A stretch of DNA of 63,313 nucleotides from Gammaproteobacteria bacterium (lineage in GTDB: Bacteria; Pseudomonadota; Gammaproteobacteria; DSM-16500). Location: positions 1 to 63,313 of the forward strand of contig JARLJO010000048.1 of assembly GCA_031291175.1 (NCBI GenBank), written 5' to 3'. Position 1 is the stretch's first letter; each line of letters starts with the position of its first letter. The translations under genes and the position numbers were made by a program. Below, piece by piece: positions 47,705 through 59,971 of this stretch. The notes below the pieces were generated by a model that saw nothing but the letters and a program-made list of their open reading frames with translations, searched no databases and had not been told where the DNA came from.

Positions 47705-48079
47705 CTATGCTTTAGGTTTCTTAGCACCGTATTTCGAGCGTCCTCTGCGTCTTGCAGATACACCAGCCGTATCCAAGCTACCACGTACGATGTGATAACG
47801 AACACCTGGTAAATCCTTTACGCGGCCGCCGCGGATTAATACGACTGAGTGTTCTTGTAAATTGTGGCCTTCACCACCAATATACGCGGTCACTTCAGAA
47901 CCGTTAGTTAAACGAACACGCGCTACTTTACGCAATGCTGAGTTTGGTTTTTTCGGTGTCGTTGTATATACACGAGTACATACACCACGTTTCTGTGGGC
48001 AACGCGCCAAATGAGGCACGGTTGACTTCACTATTTTCGGGGCTCGTGGTTTTCGCACAAGTTGATTTATTGTTGGCAT
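47705..48079 (-). CDS. rpsL: 30S ribosomal protein S12
   Basis: S12 controls decoding accuracy. The 124-residue protein starts [12 protein letters not shown] and has [18 protein letters not shown], with the streptomycin-sensitive lysine (K43 position), and [17 protein letters not shown], again of wild-type form. It is the first gene of the str group, with a promoter 90-120 bases upstream. GGAGTTTTAGGA lies before the ATG. Confidence 0.98.
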   Translation of the reverse strand: MPTINQLVRKPRAPKIVKSTVPHLARCPQKRGVCTRVYTTTPKKPNSALRKVARVRLTNGSEVTAYIGGEGHNLQEHSVVLIRGGRVKDLPGVRYHIVRGSLDTAGVSARRRGRSKYGAKKPKA

Positions 48080-48139
48080 TCCTAAAACTCCAGCCTGATT
48101 ACGTTATATCTATAAAAATCAAATAATGTAGCGCTGACT

Positions 48140-48159
48140 CTCCTATACTTTTATAGGAG
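48140..48159 (-). promoter_or_regulatory. Hairpin at the predicted 5' end of the str mRNA
   Basis: On the minus strand CTCCTATA-AAAG-TATAGGAG forms an 8-bp stem with a 4-base loop. It begins within a few bases of the start predicted from the promoter at 48168-48196, so the transcript would start in a stable stem. About 60 bases of leader follow before rpsL. Confidence 0.6.
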
Positions 48160-48167
48160 GAGGCGCG

Positions 48168-48196
48168 ATTCTAAAAAGGACTACGCTTGATGTCAA
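48168..48196 (-). promoter_or_regulatory. Sigma-70 promoter of the str operon
   Basis: On the minus strand a consensus -35 TTGACA (48196-48191), a 17-base spacer and TAGAAT (48173-48168) as -10 box. It is followed by a G/C-rich discriminator (CGCGCC). This would drive rpsL and, by read-through, the ribosomal genes down to rplQ. Bases 48197-48424 hold hairpins (CTTTAGC/GCTAAAG and TTATCC-GTA-GGATAA at 48389-48413) but no gene. Confidence 0.85.
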
Positions 48197-48424
48197 GTCT
48201 AGTTATCTAGATTAATGGATAACTTGATGGTTTTTTTGTATGAGAGCCCCTAGCTTTAGCAAAATCAGGGCTAAAGAGCCTCATTTCAGACAACAACCTG
48301 GCTTGGACAGCCTTTTTTCCTTCTTTCTTCGTCTCGCTACTTCTTTTGTCTAAAATCGATTTTTTACCTTTTTTCTCATTTCGTTGCCGCCTTATCCGTA
48401 GGATAAAGCGGCTCTGAAAAACTT

Positions 48425-51400
48425 TTAATGGTCAGGGCGGTCACGATCAGGGTGATGCTTCTTGATGTGACGTCCTGAATGGTAAGCCAATCCGGTACCC
48501 GCAGGGACCAAACGACCTACAATTACGTTCTCTTTTAAGCCTCTTAATTCATCAGCTTTACCATTTACCGCCGCTTCCGTTAAGACGCGAGTGGTTTCTT
48601 GGAACGAAGCAGCAGAAATAAACGATTCTGTTGCCAAGGACGCTTTGGTAATACCTAATAAAACAGGCTCATGTCGTGCTGGAATCTTGCCATCTTTGAT
48701 CAAGCGGTTGTTTTCTTCACGTAAAGTGGTGAATTCAACTTGTTCGCCCTTCAAGTAGCTAGAATCACCAGCATGCGCAACAATAACTTTACGCAACATT
48801 TGGCGAATAATAACTTCGATATGTTTATCGTTAATCTTAACGCCTTGTAAGCGGTAGACGTCTTGTACTTCATTGACAATAAAGTTCGCCAACGCGTTTG
48901 TACCCAATAACCGGAGAATATCGTGTGGATTCAATGATCCTTCAGCGATAACTTCACCTTTTTCGACGTGCTCACCTTCAAATACGCTAACGTGACGCCA
49001 TTTTGGAATCAATTCCTCATGCACATCAGCTGAATTGGTGGTGATAATCAGACGACGTTTACCCTTCGTTTCTTTACCGAAGCTGACTATACCAGAAATT
49101 TCTGCCAATATCGCAGTATCTTTTGGTCTTCTTGCTTCAAATAAGTCCGCAACGCGTGGTAGACCCCCGGTAATATCACGAGTTTTCGATGTTTCTTGCG
49201 GTATTCTCGCAATAACGTCACCGACCTTCACTCGAGCACCATCTTCAAAGTTAACGATAGCATCCGGTGGTAAGAAGTATTGAGCTGGTAAATTGGTACC
49301 GGCGAGATAGAGGTCATCACCTTTATCATCTACCAATTTAATCATAGGCTTAAGTTCTTTACCGCTGGTACCCCGTTGTTTAGGATCGCTTACAACAATG
49401 CTAGTTAAGCCTGTCATATCGTCGGTTTGACGGTTCATGGTCACACCGTCAACCATGTCAGCAAACTTCAGCTTACCTGCAACTTCCGTGACGACTGGAT
49501 GACTATGTGGATCCCAGTTAGCCACAATTTGACCCGATTCAGCGCGGGAACCGTCAGCAACTGACAATTCAGCACCATATGGAATCTTATAACGTTCACG
49601 CTCACGTCCGTGCTCATCCACAACCGCGAATTCACCTGAACGAGATACCGCAATGAATTTACCGCTATGATGCTGAACCAGCTTCACGTTATGTAATTTA
49701 ACATTACCAGCCATTTTTACTTGAATGTTATTTGCCGCTGTAGCTCGAGATGCCGCACCACCGATATGGAACGTTCTCATGGTTAACTGTGTACCTGGTT
49801 CACCGATAGATTGAGCCGCAATAACACCCACTGCTTCACCAATATTTACTCGGTGACCACGTGCCAGGTCTCGTCCATAACAAGCAGAACAAATACCATA
49901 ACGCGATTCACAGGTAATTGGTGAACGGACAAACACTTGATCCACGGTTGCTTCTTCTAATTTCGCAACCCATTTTTCGTCTAGCAATGTGCCCAATTCT
50001 GCAATCACTTTGCCAGATGTAGGATCAACCACTTCTTGTGCGACGACACGACCCAATACGCGTTCATGCAATGGTTCAACTACGTCACCACCTTCAATTA
50101 ATGGGCTCATGGTCACACCTTGCGATGTACCACAATCTTCTTCAGTAATAACAAGATCTTGTGCAACGTCTACTAAACGACGTGTCAAATAACCGGAGTT
50201 AGCGGTTTTTAACGCGGTATCCGCAAGACCCTTACGAGCACCGTGAGTGGAAATAAAGTATTGTAATACGTTTAGACCTTCACGGAAGTTCGCGGTAATT
50301 GGCGTTTCGATAATCGAACCGTCAGGTTTAGCCATCAAGCCTCTCATACCAGCTAGCTGACGAATCTGAGCTGCCGAGCCTCGCGCTCCGGAATCTGCCA
50401 TCATGTAAATAGAGTTGAATGACTCTTGTTGTACTTTTTGTCCTTTCGCATCTTTGACTATTTCAGTCGACAATTGCGTCATCATCGCTTTCGCTACTAA
50501 GTCATTTGTACGGGACCAAATATCGACAACTTTGTTATAACGCTCACCTTGGGTTACTAAACCGGATGCGTATTGTGCTTGAATCTTACCAACTTCTTCT
50601 TCCGCTTGGGCAACAATTTCACCTTTGTCTCTTGGGATAACTAAGTCGTCAACACCAATGGAAACACCGGATTTTGTCGCATAATGAAAGCCGGTATACA
50701 TCAACTGATCGGCAAAAATAACAGTGGCTTTTAACCCTGCTTGTCGATAGCAAACGTTAATAATGCTTGAAATCGATTTTTTGCTCATGACGCAGTTAAC
50801 TAAATCAAATGACAACCCTTTAGGGAGTAATTCGGAAAGTAAAGCACGACCAATGGTGGTTTCAACTAAACGAATTTTTTCAACAAATTCGCCAGTTTCC
50901 TTGTTGTGAACATATTCTTTTACACGTGCACGTACTTTTGCTTGCAACTCAACTTGCTTATTTTCATAGGCACGATGAATTTCGTTTGTATCAGCAAAAA
51001 CCATGCCTTCGCCACGCGCATTGATGCGTGAGCGGGTCAAATAATAAAGACCCAATACAACGTCTTGAGACGGAACAATAATAGGTTCGCCATTCGCTGG
51101 TGATAGAATATTGTTCGTTGACATCATCAAGGAGCGCGCCTCTAACTGTGCTTCTAAAGATAATGGAACGTGTACTGCCATTTGGTCACCGTCAAAGTCG
51201 GCGTTGTATGCAGTACAAACTAACGGATGCAATTGAATCGCTTTACCTTCAATTAACATTGGTTCAAATGCTTGAATACCAAGTCTATGCAAAGTTGGCG
51301 CACGGTTTAACAATACTGGATGCTCGCGAATAACTTGTTCCAGAATATCCCAAACAGCAGGATCTTCACGATCAACCATTTTCTTCGCGGCTTTAATGGT

Positions 51401-52576
51401 GGATGCCATACCTTGGAATTGTAAACGACTAAAGATGAATGGCTTGAATAATTCAAGAGCCATTTTCTTTGGCAGACCGCACTGATGCAGTTTCAAGGTT
51501 GGACCAACAACGATTACCGAACGACCAGAGTAATCTACACGCTTACCTAATAAGTTTTGACGGAAACGACCTTGCTTACCTTTAATCATGTCCGCAAGTG
51601 ATTTCAACGGACGTTTGTTGGAGCCCGTAATAGCTCTGCCACGACGACCGTTATCTAATAAGGCATCAACTGATTCTTGTAACATGCGCTTTTCGTTACG
51701 AACGATAATATCTGGCGCATTCAGATCCAACAAACGCTTCAAGCGGTTGTTACGATTGATAACGCGACGATAAAGATCATTCAAATCAGATGTAGCAAAT
51801 CGACCACCATCCAGTGGTACTAATGGACGTAAATCCGGTGGTAAAACTGGCAATACAGTTAAAACCATCCATTCAGGCTTATTACCTGATGAAATAAATG
51901 CTTCAATCAACTTCAAACGCTTGGTTAGCTTTTTGAGTTTTGCTTCGGATGAAGTACCAGCAATATCTTCTTTAATTTGAATAATTTCAGCTTCGAGATC
52001 AAGTGCTCGCAATAATTCTTGAACTGCATCAGCACCCATACGCGCGTCAAATTCATCGCCGTATTCTTCGATTGCATCATAATAAGCTTCTTCTGAAAGC
52101 AATTGACCGCGTTCTAACTGGGTCATGCCTGGATCAATAACGACATAGGCTTCAAAATATAAAACGCGTTCGATATCACGCAAGGTAATATCTAATAACA
52201 AACCAATTCGTGATGGCAATGAACGTAAGAACCAAATGTGCGCGATAGGGCTGGCTAATTCAATATGCCCCATGCGATCACGTCTAACTTTAGATAACGT
52301 GACTTCAACACCACATTTTTCACAAACCACACCACGATGCTTAAGACGCTTATACTTACCGCATAAACATTCATAATCTTTAACAGGCCCAAAGATTTTT
52401 GCACAAAAAAGCCCGTCACGTTCCGGCTTAAAGGTACGATAGTTGATGGTTTCTGGCTTTTTAACTTCACCATATGACCAGGAACGAATCATATCCGGAG
52501 ACGCGAGACCAATATGAATCGCATCAAACTCTTCTAATTGTGTTTGCTGCTTTACAAGATTCAGTAAATCTCTCAT
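48425..52576 (-). CDS. rpoC: RNA polymerase beta-prime subunit
   Basis: Beta-prime carries the catalytic centre of RNA polymerase. The 1383-residue protein has the N-terminal zinc ribbon ([22 protein letters not shown]), the catalytic NADFDGDQM that holds magnesium, the bridge-helix region and the second zinc site in [19 protein letters not shown]. The start at 52576 (MRDLLNLV) has GAGGGG seven bases before it; the ATG at 52591 does not. The end, [12 protein letters not shown], is charged. It follows rpoB after a hairpin-rich gap. Confidence 0.98.
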   Translation of the reverse strand: MRDLLNLVKQQTQLEEFDAIHIGLASPDMIRSWSYGEVKKPETINYRTFKPERDGLFCAKIFGPVKDYECLCGKYKRLKHRGVVCEKCGVEVTLSKVRRDRMGHIELASPIAHIWFLRSLPSRIGLLLDITLRDIERVLYFEAYVVIDPGMTQLERGQLLSEEAYYDAIEEYGDEFDARMGADAVQELLRALDLEAEIIQIKEDIAGTSSEAKLKKLTKRLKLIEAFISSGNKPEWMVLTVLPVLPPDLRPLVPLDGGRFATSDLNDLYRRVINRNNRLKRLLDLNAPDIIVRNEKRMLQESVDALLDNGRRGRAITGSNKRPLKSLADMIKGKQGRFRQNLLGKRVDYSGRSVIVVGPTLKLHQCGLPKKMALELFKPFIFSRLQFQGMASTIKAAKKMVDREDPAVWDILEQVIREHPVLLNRAPTLHRLGIQAFEPMLIEGKAIQLHPLVCTAYNADFDGDQMAVHVPLSLEAQLEARSLMMSTNNILSPANGEPIIVPSQDVVLGLYYLTRSRINARGEGMVFADTNEIHRAYENKQVELQAKVRARVKEYVHNKETGEFVEKIRLVETTIGRALLSELLPKGLSFDLVNCVMSKKSISSIINVCYRQAGLKATVIFADQLMYTGFHYATKSGVSIGVDDLVIPRDKGEIVAQAEEEVGKIQAQYASGLVTQGERYNKVVDIWSRTNDLVAKAMMTQLSTEIVKDAKGQKVQQESFNSIYMMADSGARGSAAQIRQLAGMRGLMAKPDGSIIETPITANFREGLNVLQYFISTHGARKGLADTALKTANSGYLTRRLVDVAQDLVITEEDCGTSQGVTMSPLIEGGDVVEPLHERVLGRVVAQEVVDPTSGKVIAELGTLLDEKWVAKLEEATVDQVFVRSPITCESRYGICSACYGRDLARGHRVNIGEAVGVIAAQSIGEPGTQLTMRTFHIGGAASRATAANNIQVKMAGNVKLHNVKLVQHHSGKFIAVSRSGEFAVVDEHGRERERYKIPYGAELSVADGSRAESGQIVANWDPHSHPVVTEVAGKLKFADMVDGVTMNRQTDDMTGLTSIVVSDPKQRGTSGKELKPMIKLVDDKGDDLYLAGTNLPAQYFLPPDAIVNFEDGARVKVGDVIARIPQETSKTRDITGGLPRVADLFEARRPKDTAILAEISGIVSFGKETKGKRRLIITTNSADVHEELIPKWRHVSVFEGEHVEKGEVIAEGSLNPHDILRLLGTNALANFIVNEVQDVYRLQGVKINDKHIEVIIRQMLRKVIVAHAGDSSYLKGEQVEFTTLREENNRLIKDGKIPARHEPVLLGITKASLATESFISAASFQETTRVLTEAAVNGKADELRGLKENVIVGRLVPAGTGLAYHSGRHIKKHHPDRDRPDH

Positions 52577-52628
52577 GGCAATTCCCCTCATTACAAATCA
52601 TTTAGCTACAATACCCCGCACAGCTTTT

Positions 52629-52736
52629 CTCTCTCGCTCTTTTGGGAGAGTTAAGTGAAGCATTTAGCTTGCACTTCAACCTCTCTTCCAGTCATGAAAG
52701 AGAGGTGCTGTTATCTCTCCTAATTATTTAGGAGAG
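52629..52736 (-). other. Three hairpins between rpoB and rpoC
   Basis: CTCTC/GAGAG near 52630-52650, CCTCTCTT/AAGAGAGG at 52680-52705 and CTCTCCTAA-TTAT-TTAGGAGAG at 52715-52736. All are G/C-poor stems with CTCTC/GAGAG ends and no T-run, so they look like RNA-processing or stability elements, or a repeat family, and not terminators. Confidence 0.55.
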
Positions 52737-52750
52737 AGGAGCTAATTTTA

Positions 52751-55700
52751 TTACTCAAGCTCGATATTAATAGCTAACGAGCGAATTTCTTTGATCAATA
52801 CATTAAATGCTTCAGGCATACTGGATTCCATGTAGTGATCGCCATCAACGATGTTTTTATACATCTTGGTACGTCCACCCACGTCATCTGATTTCACAGT
52901 TAGCATTTCTTGCAAGGTGTAAGCTGCGCCGTATGCTTCCAGTGCCCATACTTCCATTTCCCCGAAGCGCTGACCACCGAACTGAGCTTTACCACCTAGC
53001 GGTTGCTGTGTAACCAAACTGTATGAACCCGTAGAACGAGCATGCATTTTGTCATCGACCAAATGGTTCAATTTCATCATGTACATGTAACCGACAGTAA
53101 CTGGACGTTCAAACAAATCACCGCTACGTCCGTTGGTTAACCAGGTCTGCCCACTTTCAGGAAGATCGGCTAAACGCAACATCGCTTTGATTTCGTCTTC
53201 TGATGCACCATCAAACACTGGTGTTGCCATTGGCACACCACCACGTAAGTTCTTCGACAGACTAAATACTTCTTCATCTGTTAAAGTGTTGATGTTCTCT
53301 TTACGTGTTTCCGTGTTATACACTTCGCCTAAAAATTGGCGCATATTTTTGATGGATTGCTGTGCGTCCAACATTTTGCCGATCTTAATACCTAGACCTT
53401 TAGCAGCCCAACCTAAGTGAGTTTCTAAAATTTGCCCAATGTTCATACGTGATGGAACGCCTAATGGGTTCAACACGATATCAACGGGTGTGCCATCGGC
53501 CATATAAGGCATATCTTCTACTGGAACAATAGATGAGATAACACCTTTGTTACCGTGACGACCGGCCATTTTATCACCTGGTTGTACGCGACGTTTAACC
53601 GCCATGTACACTTTTACAATCTTCAATACACCCGGCGCCAAATCGTCGCCTTGTGTAATCTTATTGCGCTTAGCATCAAATGCTTTTTCAAAATCTAGAC
53701 GTTCTTGCTTTAATTGTTTTGCAGCTGCTTCTAATTGCGCATTAGCAGCGTCATCACGTAAGCGAATCTCAAACCATTTTTCACGTGGTACTTCGGCTAG
53801 ATATTCGGTAGTGAGTTTTGTGCCTTTCTTTAACTTAGCGGGACCGCCTTCAGCTAATTTATTGATTAGCAATTTTTCGATACGTTGGAATACGTCGTTT
53901 TCACGAATACGTAATTCATCGGTCAAATCTTGCTTAGCTTTGTCTAACTCTGCTTTTTCGATGTCGAGTACACGCGTATCTTTTTCTACGCCTTCACGGG
54001 TAAAGACTTGTACGTCAATGACCGTACCTTCCATGCCAGTTGGCACTCTTAAGGAGGTATCTTTCACGTCAGAAGCTTTTTCACCGAAAATAGCGCGTAG
54101 CAGCTTTTCTTCAGGTGTTAGTTGGGTTTCGCCTTTAGGGGTTACTTTACCAACTAAAATATCGCCTGATTTGACTTCTGCGCCGATATAAACAATACCG
54201 CAATCATCTAATTTAGACAGTGCGCTTTCACCGACATTTGGAATATCCGCTGTGACTTCTTCAACACCCAGCTTGGTATCACGAGCAACACAGGTTAATT
54301 CTTCAATGTGAATACTAGTGAAACGATCTTCTTGAACAACGCGTTCAGAGATCAAGATGGAATCTTCAAAGTTGTAACCATTCCAAGGCGTAAATGCGAC
54401 CAATAAGTTTTGGCCCAACGCTAATTCACCTAGGTCAGTTGATTGACCGTCTGCGAGTACGTCGCCTCTTTCAATGGTATCGCCAATTTGAACCAAAGGC
54501 TTTTGGTTGATACAAGTATCTTGGTTAGTACGGGTGTACTTAGTGAGGTTATAAATATCCACACCAGTTTTGCCCGACTCAGCTTCAGCGTCATTAACAC
54601 GAATTACAATACGGGAGGCATCCACATAGTCAACCACACCACCACGTTTCGCAACGTCGGTTACACCGGAATCTTTCGCTACAATACGTTCCATACCCGT
54701 ACCCACTAACGGTTTTTCCGTTTTGAGGGTAGGCACTGCTTGACGTTGCATGTTCGATCCCATCAACGCGCGGTTAGCATCGTCGTGTTCAAGGAATGGA
54801 ATCAATGCAGCTGCAACCGATACAATTTGTTTTGGAGAAACATCCATAAATTGTACGCGATCAGGCGTCATTAAGGTAAATTCATCTTTATGTCGAACAG
54901 GCACTAACGCGTCTGTCAACTTACCTTTAGCATCAATTGTTGCGCTTGCTTGTGCAATAACGTAATTGCCTTCTTCAATAGCCGATAGAAAAACAACTTC
55001 ATCGGTCACTTTGCTGTTAGCAATTTTACGATAAGGACTTTCCAAAAAGCCAAAAGAATTGGTTCTTGCATAAACTGCAAGTGAGTTAATCAAACCAATG
55101 TTTGGACCTTCAGGTGTTTCAATAGGACATACACGACCATAGTGAGTTGGATGTACGTCACGAACTTCAAAGCTCGCGCGTTCTCTTGTCAAACCACCAG
55201 GTCCCAATGCAGAAACACGTCTTTTATGGGTAATTTCAGATAATGGATTATTTTGATCCATGAACTGTGAAAGCTGGCTTGAACCAAAAAACTCTCTGAT
55301 AGCAGCCGTAATAGGCTTCGCATTGATTAAATCTTGCGGCATCAAATTTTCGGATTCAGACAGGCTTAAGCGTTCTTTCACGGCTCTTTCAACTCGCACT
55401 AAACCAACGCGGAATTGATTTTCAGTCATTTCACCAACACTACGAACACGACGGTTACCCAAGTGATCGATATCATCGACTACGCCTTCACCGTTACGGA
55501 TACTGATCAATGTTTTTAATACAGCGATAATATCGTCTTTAGTGAGTACGCCTGGGCCTGTTTCTTCTGTACGGCCTACGCGACGATTGAACTTCATACG
55601 ACCTACATCGGATAAATCGTAACGCTCTGGCGTGAAAAATAGATTCTTAAATAAAGCTTCTGCTGCTTCTTTTGTTGGTGGCTCGCCAGGTCGCATCATA

Positions 55701-56827
55701 CGGTAAATTTCAACTAACGCTTCCAATGGATTGGTTGTTGGATCTACGCGTAAGGTGTCTGACATATAAGCGCCATGGTCAATATCATTGACGTATAGCG
55801 TTTCAAAAGATTTTACTTTACCAGCCACAAAGGCTTTTAACATATCAGCGGTAATAACATCGTTAGCATTCGCTAAAATTTCGCCTGAGTCTTTGTCGAT
55901 GATTGTTTTAGCAATCACTTTTCCGAGCAAGTAGTCTGGTGGAACTTCGAGGTTAGTCACTTTGGATTTTTCTAATTGCTGGATATGGCGCATGGTAATA
56001 CGACGGCCTTTCTCAACAATGACTTTACCTGCTTTTTTGATTTCGAATGGAGCGATTTCGCCGCGTAAGCGTTCAGGAATTAAATCTAGACTGAATTCAT
56101 CCGCTTTGATGTGGAATGTGTTGTTTTCGAAGAAAATACTTAAAATTTCTTCAACGGTAAAATCTAATGCGCGCAACAAGATGGTCGCGGGTAATTTACG
56201 GCGACGATCGATACGTACATAGATAGAATCTTTAGGGTCAAATTCAAAATCTAACCATGAGCCGCGATAAGGAATAACGCGAGCTGAAAATAATAATTTT
56301 CCGGAGGAGTGGGTTTTGCCACGATCATGTTCAAAAAATACACCTGGAGAACGGTGTAACTGGGAAACAATAACGCGCTCGGTTCCATTAATGACGAATG
56401 TACCGTGATCTGTCATTAAAGGCACTTCGCCCATGTAAACTTCTTGTTCTTTTACGTCTTTGACAACACGGCTATCTGCGCCGGATTCTTTGTCAAAATG
56501 CACCAGGCGGACTTTAACGCGCAATGAAGCGCCGTAAGTCAAGCCGCGCATTTTACATTCTTTTACGTCGAAAACAGGTTCACCTAGACGGTAACTCACA
56601 TACTCCAAATCAGCATTACCAGAAAAACTGGTAATTGGAAACACTGATTTAAATGCACCATGTAATCCTTGATTAGCAAGTTTGTCAGGATCGGTTCCTG
56701 TCTGCAAAAACTTGTAATAGGACTCCAACTGGAGTTCCAGTAGTGGTGGCGTTTCAATGGTACTAGGATGCTTACCAAAGTCTTTACGAATTCGCTTTTT
56801 CTCAGTGTATGAGTACATTGAACCCAT
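52751..56827 (-). CDS. rpoB: RNA polymerase beta subunit
   Basis: Beta forms the other half of the polymerase cleft. The 1358-residue protein has all usual blocks, among them the rifampicin region [37 protein letters not shown], wild-type at the common resistance positions, and [15 protein letters not shown] near the active site. It ends [12 protein letters not shown] use the first ATG (56827), with AGAGG eight bases before it. Upstream is a hairpin and rplL, the usual order. Confidence 0.98.
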   Translation of the reverse strand: MGSMYSYTEKKRIRKDFGKHPSTIETPPLLELQLESYYKFLQTGTDPDKLANQGLHGAFKSVFPITSFSGNADLEYVSYRLGEPVFDVKECKMRGLTYGASLRVKVRLVHFDKESGADSRVVKDVKEQEVYMGEVPLMTDHGTFVINGTERVIVSQLHRSPGVFFEHDRGKTHSSGKLLFSARVIPYRGSWLDFEFDPKDSIYVRIDRRRKLPATILLRALDFTVEEILSIFFENNTFHIKADEFSLDLIPERLRGEIAPFEIKKAGKVIVEKGRRITMRHIQQLEKSKVTNLEVPPDYLLGKVIAKTIIDKDSGEILANANDVITADMLKAFVAGKVKSFETLYVNDIDHGAYMSDTLRVDPTTNPLEALVEIYRMMRPGEPPTKEAAEALFKNLFFTPERYDLSDVGRMKFNRRVGRTEETGPGVLTKDDIIAVLKTLISIRNGEGVVDDIDHLGNRRVRSVGEMTENQFRVGLVRVERAVKERLSLSESENLMPQDLINAKPITAAIREFFGSSQLSQFMDQNNPLSEITHKRRVSALGPGGLTRERASFEVRDVHPTHYGRVCPIETPEGPNIGLINSLAVYARTNSFGFLESPYRKIANSKVTDEVVFLSAIEEGNYVIAQASATIDAKGKLTDALVPVRHKDEFTLMTPDRVQFMDVSPKQIVSVAAALIPFLEHDDANRALMGSNMQRQAVPTLKTEKPLVGTGMERIVAKDSGVTDVAKRGGVVDYVDASRIVIRVNDAEAESGKTGVDIYNLTKYTRTNQDTCINQKPLVQIGDTIERGDVLADGQSTDLGELALGQNLLVAFTPWNGYNFEDSILISERVVQEDRFTSIHIEELTCVARDTKLGVEEVTADIPNVGESALSKLDDCGIVYIGAEVKSGDILVGKVTPKGETQLTPEEKLLRAIFGEKASDVKDTSLRVPTGMEGTVIDVQVFTREGVEKDTRVLDIEKAELDKAKQDLTDELRIRENDVFQRIEKLLINKLAEGGPAKLKKGTKLTTEYLAEVPREKWFEIRLRDDAANAQLEAAAKQLKQERLDFEKAFDAKRNKITQGDDLAPGVLKIVKVYMAVKRRVQPGDKMAGRHGNKGVISSIVPVEDMPYMADGTPVDIVLNPLGVPSRMNIGQILETHLGWAAKGLGIKIGKMLDAQQSIKNMRQFLGEVYNTETRKENINTLTDEEVFSLSKNLRGGVPMATPVFDGASEDEIKAMLRLADLPESGQTWLTNGRSGDLFERPVTVGYMYMMKLNHLVDDKMHARSTGSYSLVTQQPLGGKAQFGGQRFGEMEVWALEAYGAAYTLQEMLTVKSDDVGGRTKMYKNIVDGDHYMESSMPEAFNVLIKEIRSLAINIELE

Positions 56828-56916
56828 TTAAAGTACCTCTGCGTGAATTATCGATAAAGCGTATAAAGCGTGCCCAAACTCATCTCCATCGCTACGCGAC
56901 TGGAGGAAATAGAAAA

Positions 56917-56941
56917 GGCCGGAGATGAAAATTCACCGGCC
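56917..56941 (-). promoter_or_regulatory. rplL-rpoB intergenic hairpin (attenuator or processing site)
   Basis: GGCCGG and CCGGCC pair across a 13-base loop, with an A-rich flank on the plus strand. E. coli has an attenuator and an RNase III site in the same place to set the ratio of L7/L12 to polymerase. No strong T-run is present, so it would be leaky. Confidence 0.5.
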
Positions 56942-56984
56942 ACTTCTATGTCAGCTAACAATCGTCCATTGGACGATATAACTG

Positions 56985-57353
56985 TTATTTAACTTCAACA
57001 GTTGCACCAGCTTCTTCCAACTGTTTCTTGATGTCAGCAGCAGTAGCTTTGTTGACACCTTCTTTAACAGCAGCAGGAGCAGATTCAACTAAGTCTTTCG
57101 CTTCTTTCAAGCCAAGACCTGTGATTGTGCGGATAGCTTTAATCACGTTAATTTTGTTTTCGCCGACTTTCGTCATTACAACGTTAAATTCGGTTTTTTC
57201 TTCAACAGCGGCAGCGGCAGCTGGAGCAGCAGCGGCAACAGCAACAGCAGCTGTCACACCAAATTTGTCTTCCATGGACTTGATCAATTCAACAACGTCC
57301 ATAACGCTCATGTCTGAAATAGCTTGCAAAATATCTTCTTTACTAACGGCCAT
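56985..57353 (-). CDS. rplL: 50S ribosomal protein L7/L12
   Basis: L7/L12 forms the stalk that recruits translation GTPases. The product starts [33 protein letters not shown], has an Ala-rich hinge (about 37-52) and the C-terminal domain with [38 protein letters not shown] take the start at 57353, as in the family; GGAG is 11 bases before it, a little far, and starts at 57362 or 57365 would add three or four residues. Between rplJ and rpoB. Confidence 0.96.
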   Translation of the reverse strand: MAVSKEDILQAISDMSVMDVVELIKSMEDKFGVTAAVAVAAAAPAAAAAVEEKTEFNVVMTKVGENKINVIKAIRTITGLGLKEAKDLVESAPAAVKEGVNKATAADIKKQLEEAGATVEVK

Positions 57354-57388
57354 GATTTTCATCACTCCAAATTCATTAAAAATTAAAA

Positions 57389-57922
57389 CTAATTAGCAGC
57401 TTCTTGCTTTTGATCGCGAACAGCTGCAACGGTACGAACTAACTTGCTGTGCGGTGCCTGAAGCGTACGCACCAACTTAGTAACAGGCGCGAGCATCACT
57501 GACATCAATTGGGCGATTGCTTCGTTACGTGTAGGCAAGCTTGCTAATGCAGCCAAGTCTGATGCTGGCAATAACTTGCCATCAATAGACAACGCTTTGA
57601 CTTTTAGCTTTTCAGCAGTCTTAGCAAAATCACGAATCAAACGAGCACCAGCGCTGGGTTCTTCTTTCGAAAAAGCCAATACTAATGGGCCAACTAATGC
57701 AGGCTGCATGCAGGCGAAATCTGTTCCTTCAAATGCACGGCTAGCAAGCGTATTACGAATAACTCGCATATACACACCAGCTTCGCGCGCTGACTTGCGT
57801 AAGCTTGTCAATTGCGCAACTGTTAAGCCACTGTATTCAGCAGCAATCACAGACGTAGCATTTCTCGCGACTTCAGCAACCTCAGCAACAATAGCTTTTT
57901 TATCTTCTAGCTTAAGGGTCAC
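57389..57922 (-). CDS. rplJ: 50S ribosomal protein L10
   Basis: L10 is the stalk base that holds the L7/L12 dimers, and represses its own operon by binding the leader. The 177-residue protein has [61 protein letters not shown]. Length is near normal. AAAGGAGGTATTTG before the ATG gives a strong ribosome site. Confidence 0.97.
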   Translation of the reverse strand: MTLKLEDKKAIVAEVAEVARNATSVIAAEYSGLTVAQLTSLRKSAREAGVYMRVIRNTLASRAFEGTDFACMQPALVGPLVLAFSKEEPSAGARLIRDFAKTAEKLKVKALSIDGKLLPASDLAALASLPTRNEAIAQLMSVMLAPVTKLVRTLQAPHSKLVRTVAAVRDQKQEAAN

Positions 57923-58162
57923 TCAAATACCTCCTTTAACTCAATATTGCTAAATGAATAGCAACATCTACTGACGAACAGTAATACCATTTGGCATCAC
58001 CGTCTGCGTAGGCTAACAAAGTGCGTTAATTAAGCTTTACGCGCCTACGGTCTTTGACGGGAGCTGGCTACTGTCATTGCAATGATGCAAATAAACGTTC
58101 GTCAACTACCCACAAAGTTCTCTTTCATTACTCTCTTATACAAAGAGAGTAATCAAAAATGG
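57923..58162 (-). promoter_or_regulatory. rplJL leader region with hairpin after rplA
   Basis: A 240-base gap between rplA and rplJ, the usual place of the L10-binding leader and the rplJ promoter. A perfect 11-bp hairpin ATTACTCTCTT-ATAC-AAAGAGAGTAAT occupies 58127-58153. It has no T-run. I could not map the L10 kink-turn by eye; the assignment rests on position. Confidence 0.45.
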
Positions 58163-58858
58163 TTATACAGCAACACTCGATACATCAACTGGCAAGCCTG
58201 GACCCATGGTGCTTGAAAGGGTAACTTTTTTGAAGTAAACACCTTTAGCGCTGCTAGGCTTCACTTTTCTGAGTGCAGCAAGAATAGCTTCTAGATTTTG
58301 CATCAAGTCTTCAGCTGCAAAGTCGATTTTACCGATGGTGCAATGGACTACGCCGCCTTTATCTGTACGATAACGGACTTGACCCATTTTAGCGTTCTTG
58401 ATAGCTCCAACAACGTCTGCTGTTACAGTGCCGTCTTTTGGATTTGGCATTAAACCACGTGGGCCTAAAACTTGACCTAATTGACCAACAACACGCATTG
58501 CATCTGGTGAAGCAATAACGATATCAAAATTCATTTCACCCGCTTTGACTTTTTCAGCCAAATCATCAAGACCTACAATGTCCGCACCTGCTTTAATAGC
58601 AGCATCTGTATTAGCTGCGCCTGTAAATACAGCAACGCGAATATCACGACCGGTGCCTTTAGGTAATACGACTGCCCCACGAACCGCTTGATCTGATTTA
58701 CGTGGATCTACGCCCAAGTTAATGCTGACATCAACGCTTTCACGGAACTTAGCAAGTGGCATGTCTTTTAATAAAGCCAATGCATCTTGAGCAGTGTAAA
58801 CTTTTCCAGTTTTGATTTTGCCCTGGATTGCGCGCATACGTTTAGATAATTTAGCCAT
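58163..58858 (-). CDS. rplA: 50S ribosomal protein L1
   Basis: L1 forms the mobile stalk at the E site and represses the rplKA operon. The 231-residue protein has [41 protein letters not shown], and [15 protein letters not shown], the family signature. Length is normal. It starts one base after the rplK stop. Confidence 0.97.
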   Translation of the reverse strand: MAKLSKRMRAIQGKIKTGKVYTAQDALALLKDMPLAKFRESVDVSINLGVDPRKSDQAVRGAVVLPKGTGRDIRVAVFTGAANTDAAIKAGADIVGLDDLAEKVKAGEMNFDIVIASPDAMRVVGQLGQVLGPRGLMPNPKDGTVTADVVGAIKNAKMGQVRYRTDKGGVVHCTIGKIDFAAEDLMQNLEAILAALRKVKPSSAKGVYFKKVTLSSTMGPGLPVDVSSVAV

Positions 58859-58859
58859 G

Positions 58860-59297
58860 TTATACGCCTCCTTCTACATCAACGCCCATACTGCGAGCGC
58901 TACCAGCGATTGAGCGCATAGCAGCTTCAACGCTACCCGCATTCATGTCTTGCATTTTAAACTTGGCAACTTCTTCTAATTGCTTCTGATTAATTTTGCC
59001 GACTTTAGTTGCGTTTGGTACGCTGCTGCCTTTGTCTAAACCAATCGCTTCTTTAATTAAATAGGAAGCTGGTGGTGTCTTAATGATGAAGGTAAAGCTT
59101 CTATCTTCATATACAGTAATAACAACAGGTAATGGTTTACCTTGTTTTTCTGGGGTTTGTGTTTGTGCGTTAAACGCTTTACAAAACTCCATAATGTTAA
59201 CACCATGTTGACCTAAAGCAGGACCAACTGGTGGACTTGGATTTGCTGCGCCGCCTTTTACTTGCAGCTTAATTAAGGATTTAACCTTCTTAGCCAT
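58860..59297 (-). CDS. rplK: 50S ribosomal protein L11
   Basis: L11 lies at the GTPase centre. The 145-residue protein has [37 protein letters not shown] with the usual prolines, and the end [23 protein letters not shown] stands before the ATG. It is separated from nusG by an intrinsic terminator, so rplKA seems to start a new transcript. Confidence 0.97.
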   Translation of the reverse strand: MAKKVKSLIKLQVKGGAANPSPPVGPALGQHGVNIMEFCKAFNAQTQTPEKQGKPLPVVITVYEDRSFTFIIKTPPASYLIKEAIGLDKGSSVPNATKVGKINQKQLEEVAKFKMQDMNAGSVEAAMRSIAGSARSMGVDVEGGV

Positions 59298-59363
59298 TTT
59301 AACTACTCCTCTTGTGGGTATTAGCGCCTTTTAGATAATAATTATCTTCAAAGCTCCCCTGTT

Positions 59364-59409
59364 TACAAAAAATAAAAATTGGGCAGAGCAATAAATTGCT
59401 CTACCCAAA
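59364..59409 (-). terminator. Intrinsic terminator after nusG
   Basis: On the minus strand TTGGGTAGAGCAA-TTTA-TTGCTCTGCCCAA (one G-T-type mismatch in the stem) is followed by TTTTTATTTTTT. A strong hairpin with a T-run, eight bases after the nusG stop. Confidence 0.9.
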
Positions 59410-59416
59410 GTATTCA

Positions 59417-59968
59417 TTAACCTTTTTCGACTTGGTCGAATTGTAATTCTACGGGTGTCGAACGACCAAAAATCAGAACGGCTACACGTAGACGATTCTT
59501 TTCATAGTTAACTTCTTCAACAACACCATTGAAATCAGCAAACGGCCCATCAATAACACGAACAACTTCACCCATCTCAAAGAGAACCTTAGGTTTTGGC
59601 TTGTCTGTGCTGTCTTGAACGCGTTGCAAGATGACATCCGCTTCTTTCGCTGTGATCGGAGCTGGTTTATCACTTGTACCACCGATAAAACCTAGGACCT
59701 TAGGAATAGACTTCACTAAGTGCCATGTTTGATCGTCCATTTCCATTTCTACTAATACGTAGCCTGGAAAAAACTTACGTTCGCTTTTACGCTTTTGACC
59801 AGCACGCAACTCTACTACTTCTTCAGTTGGTACTAATATTTGGCCAAATTTATATTCTACACCTTCTAGCACAATCCGCTCGATGAGCGCTTGTCTGACG
59901 AAATTTTCGTAGCCAGAGTATGCATGAACGACATACCAGCGCTTTTTCGGTTTTGACTGTTCTGTCAT
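59417..59968 (-). CDS. nusG: Transcription termination/antitermination factor NusG
   Basis: NusG binds elongating polymerase and links it to Rho or to the ribosome through S10. The 183-residue protein has [25 protein letters not shown] in the NGN domain and the KOW domain with [51 protein letters not shown]. Length matches E. coli. It starts three bases after secE and is closed by a terminator. Confidence 0.97.
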   Translation of the reverse strand: MTEQSKPKKRWYVVHAYSGYENFVRQALIERIVLEGVEYKFGQILVPTEEVVELRAGQKRKSERKFFPGYVLVEMEMDDQTWHLVKSIPKVLGFIGGTSDKPAPITAKEADVILQRVQDSTDKPKPKVLFEMGEVVRVIDGPFADFNGVVEEVNYEKNRLRVAVLIFGRSTPVELQFDQVEKG

Positions 59969-59971
59969 CGT

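Noticed and set aside
48389..48413. Stem CCGC-TTATCC/GGATAA-GCGG after rpoC as an intrinsic terminator
   Set aside because: A stable stem but no T-run on the minus strand, so it may be a processing site; not called a terminator.
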